A DNA stretch of 18,251 nucleotides from positions 1 through 18,251 of the forward strand of contig CAKSUL010000037.1 of assembly GCA_934501475.1 (NCBI GenBank), given 5' to 3'. The translations under genes and the position numbers were made by a program. The DNA comes from an uncultured Roseovarius sp. (lineage in GTDB: Bacteria; Pseudomonadota; Alphaproteobacteria; Rhodobacterales; Rhodobacteraceae). A model generated the notes under the pieces. The model made no database searches and was not told the DNA's origin. It saw only the letters and a list, made by a program, of their open reading frames with translations. Shown here in pieces: positions 15,531-18,251 of the stretch (positions are counted from its first letter, which is position 1; every line of letters starts with the position of its first letter).

Positions 15531-16967
15531 CTAGAGCGGGAAGGTGTAGGAGGTCTTGCTCGAGGTGAAGAACTCGCGCGCGGCGCGGCCCTGCTCGCGC
15601 GGGCCATAGCTCGATTTCTTGCGCCCACCGAAGGGCACATGATAATCCACACCCGCCGTTGGCAGGTTGACCATCACCATGCCGGACTCGGAACGCGCCT
15701 TGAAATCCTCGGCGTGCCGCAGCGACCGGGTGCAGATGCCCGAGGACAGCGCCAGATCGCTGTCATTGGCGATGGCCACCGCGTGATCGTAATCATCCGC
15801 CTTGAGGACGCTGACAACGGGGCCAAAGATCTCTTCGCGCACATGGCGCATGTCGTTGTTGGCCTGTCCGATCACGGCGGGCGACATGTAATAGCCGTCA
15901 TGCGCGCGCTCGACACGCTCACCGCCGCACATGATCTGGGCCCCCTCGTTGCGGGCGATTTCCAGATAGCTTTCGTTGACCTTCAACTGACGGGCATCGA
16001 CCACCGGGCCCAGATCGCTGCCGTCTTCCAGCGCGTGCCCGACATGCAGCGCGCGGCATTTTTCGGTCATGGCCTCAAGCAGGCGGTCATGGATGCCGGG
16101 CGTCGCGATGATGCGCGTATTCGACGTGCAGCGTTGCCCCGTCGAGATGACCGAACCGCCAATGGCACAGGATACCGCGTTGTCCAGATCGGCATCGTCC
16201 AGCACCACGAGGGGGCTTTTGCCGCCCATTTCCTCCTGCACGCGACCGCCGCGGGCGGCGACCGTCTCGCGCACGGTCTGGCCGGTCCCGACCGAGCCGG
16301 TAAACGACAGCGCATCGACCTCGGTCGAGGTGCACAGCGCATTGCCCACCACACTGCCCGCGCCCATGACCAGATTGAACACCCCGTCCGGCACGCCCGA
16401 ACGCGAGATGATCTCAGTCATCGCCCAGGCCAGCGCCGGGGTCAGTTCGGCCGGTTTCAGCACCACGGTATTGCCATAGGCCAGCGCCGGGGCGCTTTTC
16501 CACGCCGGAATGGCGATGGGAAAGTTCCAGGGCGTGATCAGGCCGACGACGCCCACAGGCTCGTAGCGGATATCGACGTTGATGCCGGGGCGCACCGAAC
16601 GCATGAATTCGCCGGTGACGCGCAGCGCCTCTTGTGCGTAGAATTTGAACACCTGGCCCGCGCGGGTCACCTCGCCGATACCCTCGGCCAGGATCTTGCC
16701 CTCTTCGCGTGACAGCAGGCGGCCCAGTTCGTCGCGGCGTGCCAGTAGTTCGCTTCCGATGAAATCGAGCGCATCCGCACGCTGCTGCGGCGTGGCGTTG
16801 CGCCAGGCGGGCAGCGCGGCGCGCGCGGCCCCGATGGCATCGCGCGTCTGCTGTTCATCCGCCTTGGCATAATGGCCGACGATATCGGTCACATCGGACG
16901 GGTTGATGTTTTCGGATTCGGCGGTGCCTGTCACCCAGGCCCCGTCTATGAAGTTCTTGTTGATCAT
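15531..16967 (-). CDS. NAD(P)-dependent aldehyde dehydrogenase, semialdehyde type
   Basis: The 478-residue protein is a full-length ALDH-superfamily enzyme that oxidises an aldehyde to the acid. TPWNFP (145-150) supplies the oxyanion Asn, EEMGGKSP the general base Glu (about 246), GQRC the nucleophilic Cys (C280), and EEIFGPV the cofactor Glu (about 379). The C-terminal GGRKKSSYGPREQGRAAREF resembles alpha-ketoglutaric semialdehyde dehydrogenases, so a short-chain semialdehyde substrate is plausible. I use the ATG at 16967 (MINKNFIDGAW) with AGGAAAG upstream; the reading frame continues further upstream but overlaps the preceding gene. The aminotransferase stop is 19 bp upstream, so the two are co-transcribed, and the ALDH probably oxidises the aldehyde that transamination produces. 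All catalytic residues are present. Confidence 0.88.
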   Translation of the reverse strand: MINKNFIDGAWVTGTAESENINPSDVTDIVGHYAKADEQQTRDAIGAARAALPAWRNATPQQRADALDFIGSELLARRDELGRLLSREEGKILAEGIGEVTRAGQVFKFYAQEALRVTGEFMRSVRPGINVDIRYEPVGVVGLITPWNFPIAIPAWKSAPALAYGNTVVLKPAELTPALAWAMTEIISRSGVPDGVFNLVMGAGSVVGNALCTSTEVDALSFTGSVGTGQTVRETVAARGGRVQEEMGGKSPLVVLDDADLDNAVSCAIGGSVISTGQRCTSNTRIIATPGIHDRLLEAMTEKCRALHVGHALEDGSDLGPVVDARQLKVNESYLEIARNEGAQIMCGGERVERAHDGYYMSPAVIGQANNDMRHVREEIFGPVVSVLKADDYDHAVAIANDSDLALSSGICTRSLRHAEDFKARSESGMVMVNLPTAGVDYHVPFGGRKKSSYGPREQGRAAREFFTSSKTSYTFPL

Positions 16968-16986
16968 GGCTGTGGTTCTTTCCTGC

Positions 16987-18251
16987 TCAGAGTTCCGAAG
17001 CGAGCTGATCGAGGCTTTTGGCCACGATGCCCACCATTTCATCCACCTCCGCGCGGTTGATGATCAGCGGCGGGCAAAAGGCCAGCGCGTCCATCATGTT
17101 GCGCGAGATGACACCGTTCTGCGCGACAAGCGCATTCAGACGCCCGCCCAGGGCACCGGGGGCGAATTCGTCCTCGCGTCCCTTGGGGGCCACCAGTTCG
17201 ACCGCCGCGATGAGGGCCTGGCCGCGCACTTCGCCGACCAGCGCATGATCGCCAAGCGCGTTCAGCCGCTCCTGCATATACGCGCCGACCTCGGCCGCAT
17301 TCTCGACCAGGTTGCGCTCCTGGATGATCTTGAGGTTCTCCAGTGCGATGACCGCACCGACCGGGTGCGCCCCGGCGGTAAAGCCATGCCCCAGAACGCC
17401 GATCCGGTTGCTTTCGTCGGCGATCGGCTCATAGACGCGCTCATTCACCATGAAGGCCGAAAGCGGGAAATAGGACGACGTGATCTGCTTGGACATGGTG
17501 ATGATGTCGGGCTTCATCCCGTAGGTTTGCGAGCCGAACATCTTGCCGGTGCGCCCGAAGCCGCAGATCACCTCATCCGCGATCAGCAGGATGTCATGTT
17601 TCGCCAGCACCGCCTGGATTTTCTTCCAATAGGTCTTGGGCGGCACGACGACGCCACCCGCGCCCATGATCGGCTCGCCGATGAAGGCGGCGATCGTGTC
17701 GGGCCCTTCGGCCTGGATCATCGCCTCGAGATCATTGGCGCAGCGGGTTGCGAAATCCTCTTCGCTTTCGCCGTCCTGGCCGTCTTTCCAGTAATGCGGG
17801 CAGGTGGTGTGCAGGATCCCCGGCAGCGGCAGGTCGAACGAGCGGTGGTTGTTGGGCAGCCCGGTCATCGACGCCGACGCGATGGTCACGCCGTGATAGC
17901 CGCGCAGCCGCGAGATCACTTTCTTCTTCTCGGGCTTGCCCAGGGCGTTCGAGCGATACCAGACCATTTTCAGGATGGTGTCATTGGCCTCGGAGCCGGA
18001 GTTGGTAAAGAACACCTTGCTCATCGGGACCGGCGCGATGCCGATCAGCGCTTCGGCCAGATCGACGGCGGGGCCATGCGATTTGGACGAGAAGTTGTGA
18101 TAGAAGGGCAGTTTCTGCATCTGCGCATAGGCCGCATCCGCCAGGCGCTTTTCGTTGAAACCGACGGCGACGCTCCACAGGCCGGCCATGGCCTCGATAT
18201 AGGATTTGCCGTTGTTGTCCTTGACGCGGATGCCATCGCCGGATTCGATGA
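16987..18251 (-). CDS. Class III PLP-dependent aminotransferase (omega-aminotransferase type), 5' end outside window
   Basis: At least 421 residues are encoded. The frame stays open to the right edge, where the in-frame text GDGIRVKDNNGKSYIEAMAGL matches the usual class III N-terminal region, so the true start lies beyond 18251. FFTNSGSEANDT is the phosphate-binding region, IADEVICGFGRTG holds the Asp that contacts the pyridine nitrogen, and TMSKQITSSYFPLSA carries the PLP Lys. GHGFTAGAHPVGA is the conserved late segment. Such enzymes move an amino group from an omega-amino acid, polyamine or taurine-like compound to pyruvate or 2-oxoglutarate, giving an aldehyde. The aldehyde dehydrogenase 19 bp downstream would then oxidise it. 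Taurine-pyruvate, GABA or putrescine aminotransferase are all possible. Confidence 0.88.
   Translation of the reverse strand, partial: IESGDGIRVKDNNGKSYIEAMAGLWSVAVGFNEKRLADAAYAQMQKLPFYHNFSSKSHGPAVDLAEALIGIAPVPMSKVFFTNSGSEANDTILKMVWYRSNALGKPEKKKVISRLRGYHGVTIASASMTGLPNNHRSFDLPLPGILHTTCPHYWKDGQDGESEEDFATRCANDLEAMIQAEGPDTIAAFIGEPIMGAGGVVVPPKTYWKKIQAVLAKHDILLIADEVICGFGRTGKMFGSQTYGMKPDIITMSKQITSSYFPLSAFMVNERVYEPIADESNRIGVLGHGFTAGAHPVGAVIALENLKIIQERNLVENAAEVGAYMQERLNALGDHALVGEVRGQALIAAVELVAPKGREDEFAPGALGGRLNALVAQNGVISRNMMDALAFCPPLIINRAEVDEMVGIVAKSLDQLASEL

Noticed and set aside
15522..16712. Plus-strand open frame (396 codons) opposite the aldehyde dehydrogenase gene
   Set aside because: It is antisense to a full-length ALDH with intact catalytic residues, and its product has no recognisable domain.

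Overview
This is a high-GC window with densely packed genes and Rhodobacterales-like content: a non-pyrrolysine MttB protein, a DgcA-type amine demethylase, a YdiJ-type 2-hydroxyacid dehydrogenase and a YdhR protein. I infer an alphaproteobacterium, probably Rhodobacteraceae. This rests on recalled family resemblance only, since no database search was possible.

Left block (1-3745): the tip of an IS21-type insertion sequence occupies about 1-74. It cuts the 3' end of an MttB-family methyltransferase gene, and the element's own terminal bases supply the last codon and the stop. Upstream on the same (minus) strand is a 659-residue OYE / [4Fe-4S] / FAD amine dehydrogenase-demethylase. The two genes look like one small operon for breaking down an N-methylated compound such as a betaine or methylated amino acid.

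Mobile block (about 3746-5701): an IS1595-family element with recognisable inverted ends carries its transposase and, inside the ends, a 207-residue single-domain RNA ligase. This transposon with an RNA-joining enzyme as cargo is the most unusual item in the window. It lies between the demethylase promoter region and a hairpin terminator. No 8-bp target duplication is visible, which hints at later rearrangement.

Housekeeping block (5700-8073, all minus strand): a periplasmic MltB-type lytic transglycosylase, a YdhR-like small protein and an exported DUF2147 protein. A 350-bp divergent spacer follows, with two small hairpins upstream of the next gene.

Metal and transport block (8074-11205): a P1B-4-type metal-exporting ATPase (SPC and HEGGT motifs, no N-terminal metal domain) on the plus strand, then a DMT/EamA exporter on the minus strand.

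Right block (11579-18251): a LysR regulator is divergent from a 963-residue YdiJ-like FAD/Fe-S D-2-hydroxyacid (2-hydroxyglutarate) dehydrogenase, with a candidate operator in the 66-bp gap. The dehydrogenase converges, across a strong GC-rich hairpin, on an aminotransferase-aldehyde dehydrogenase operon. That pair probably degrades an amine or omega-amino acid; its aminotransferase runs off the right edge of the window. No tRNA, rRNA or CRISPR array was seen.
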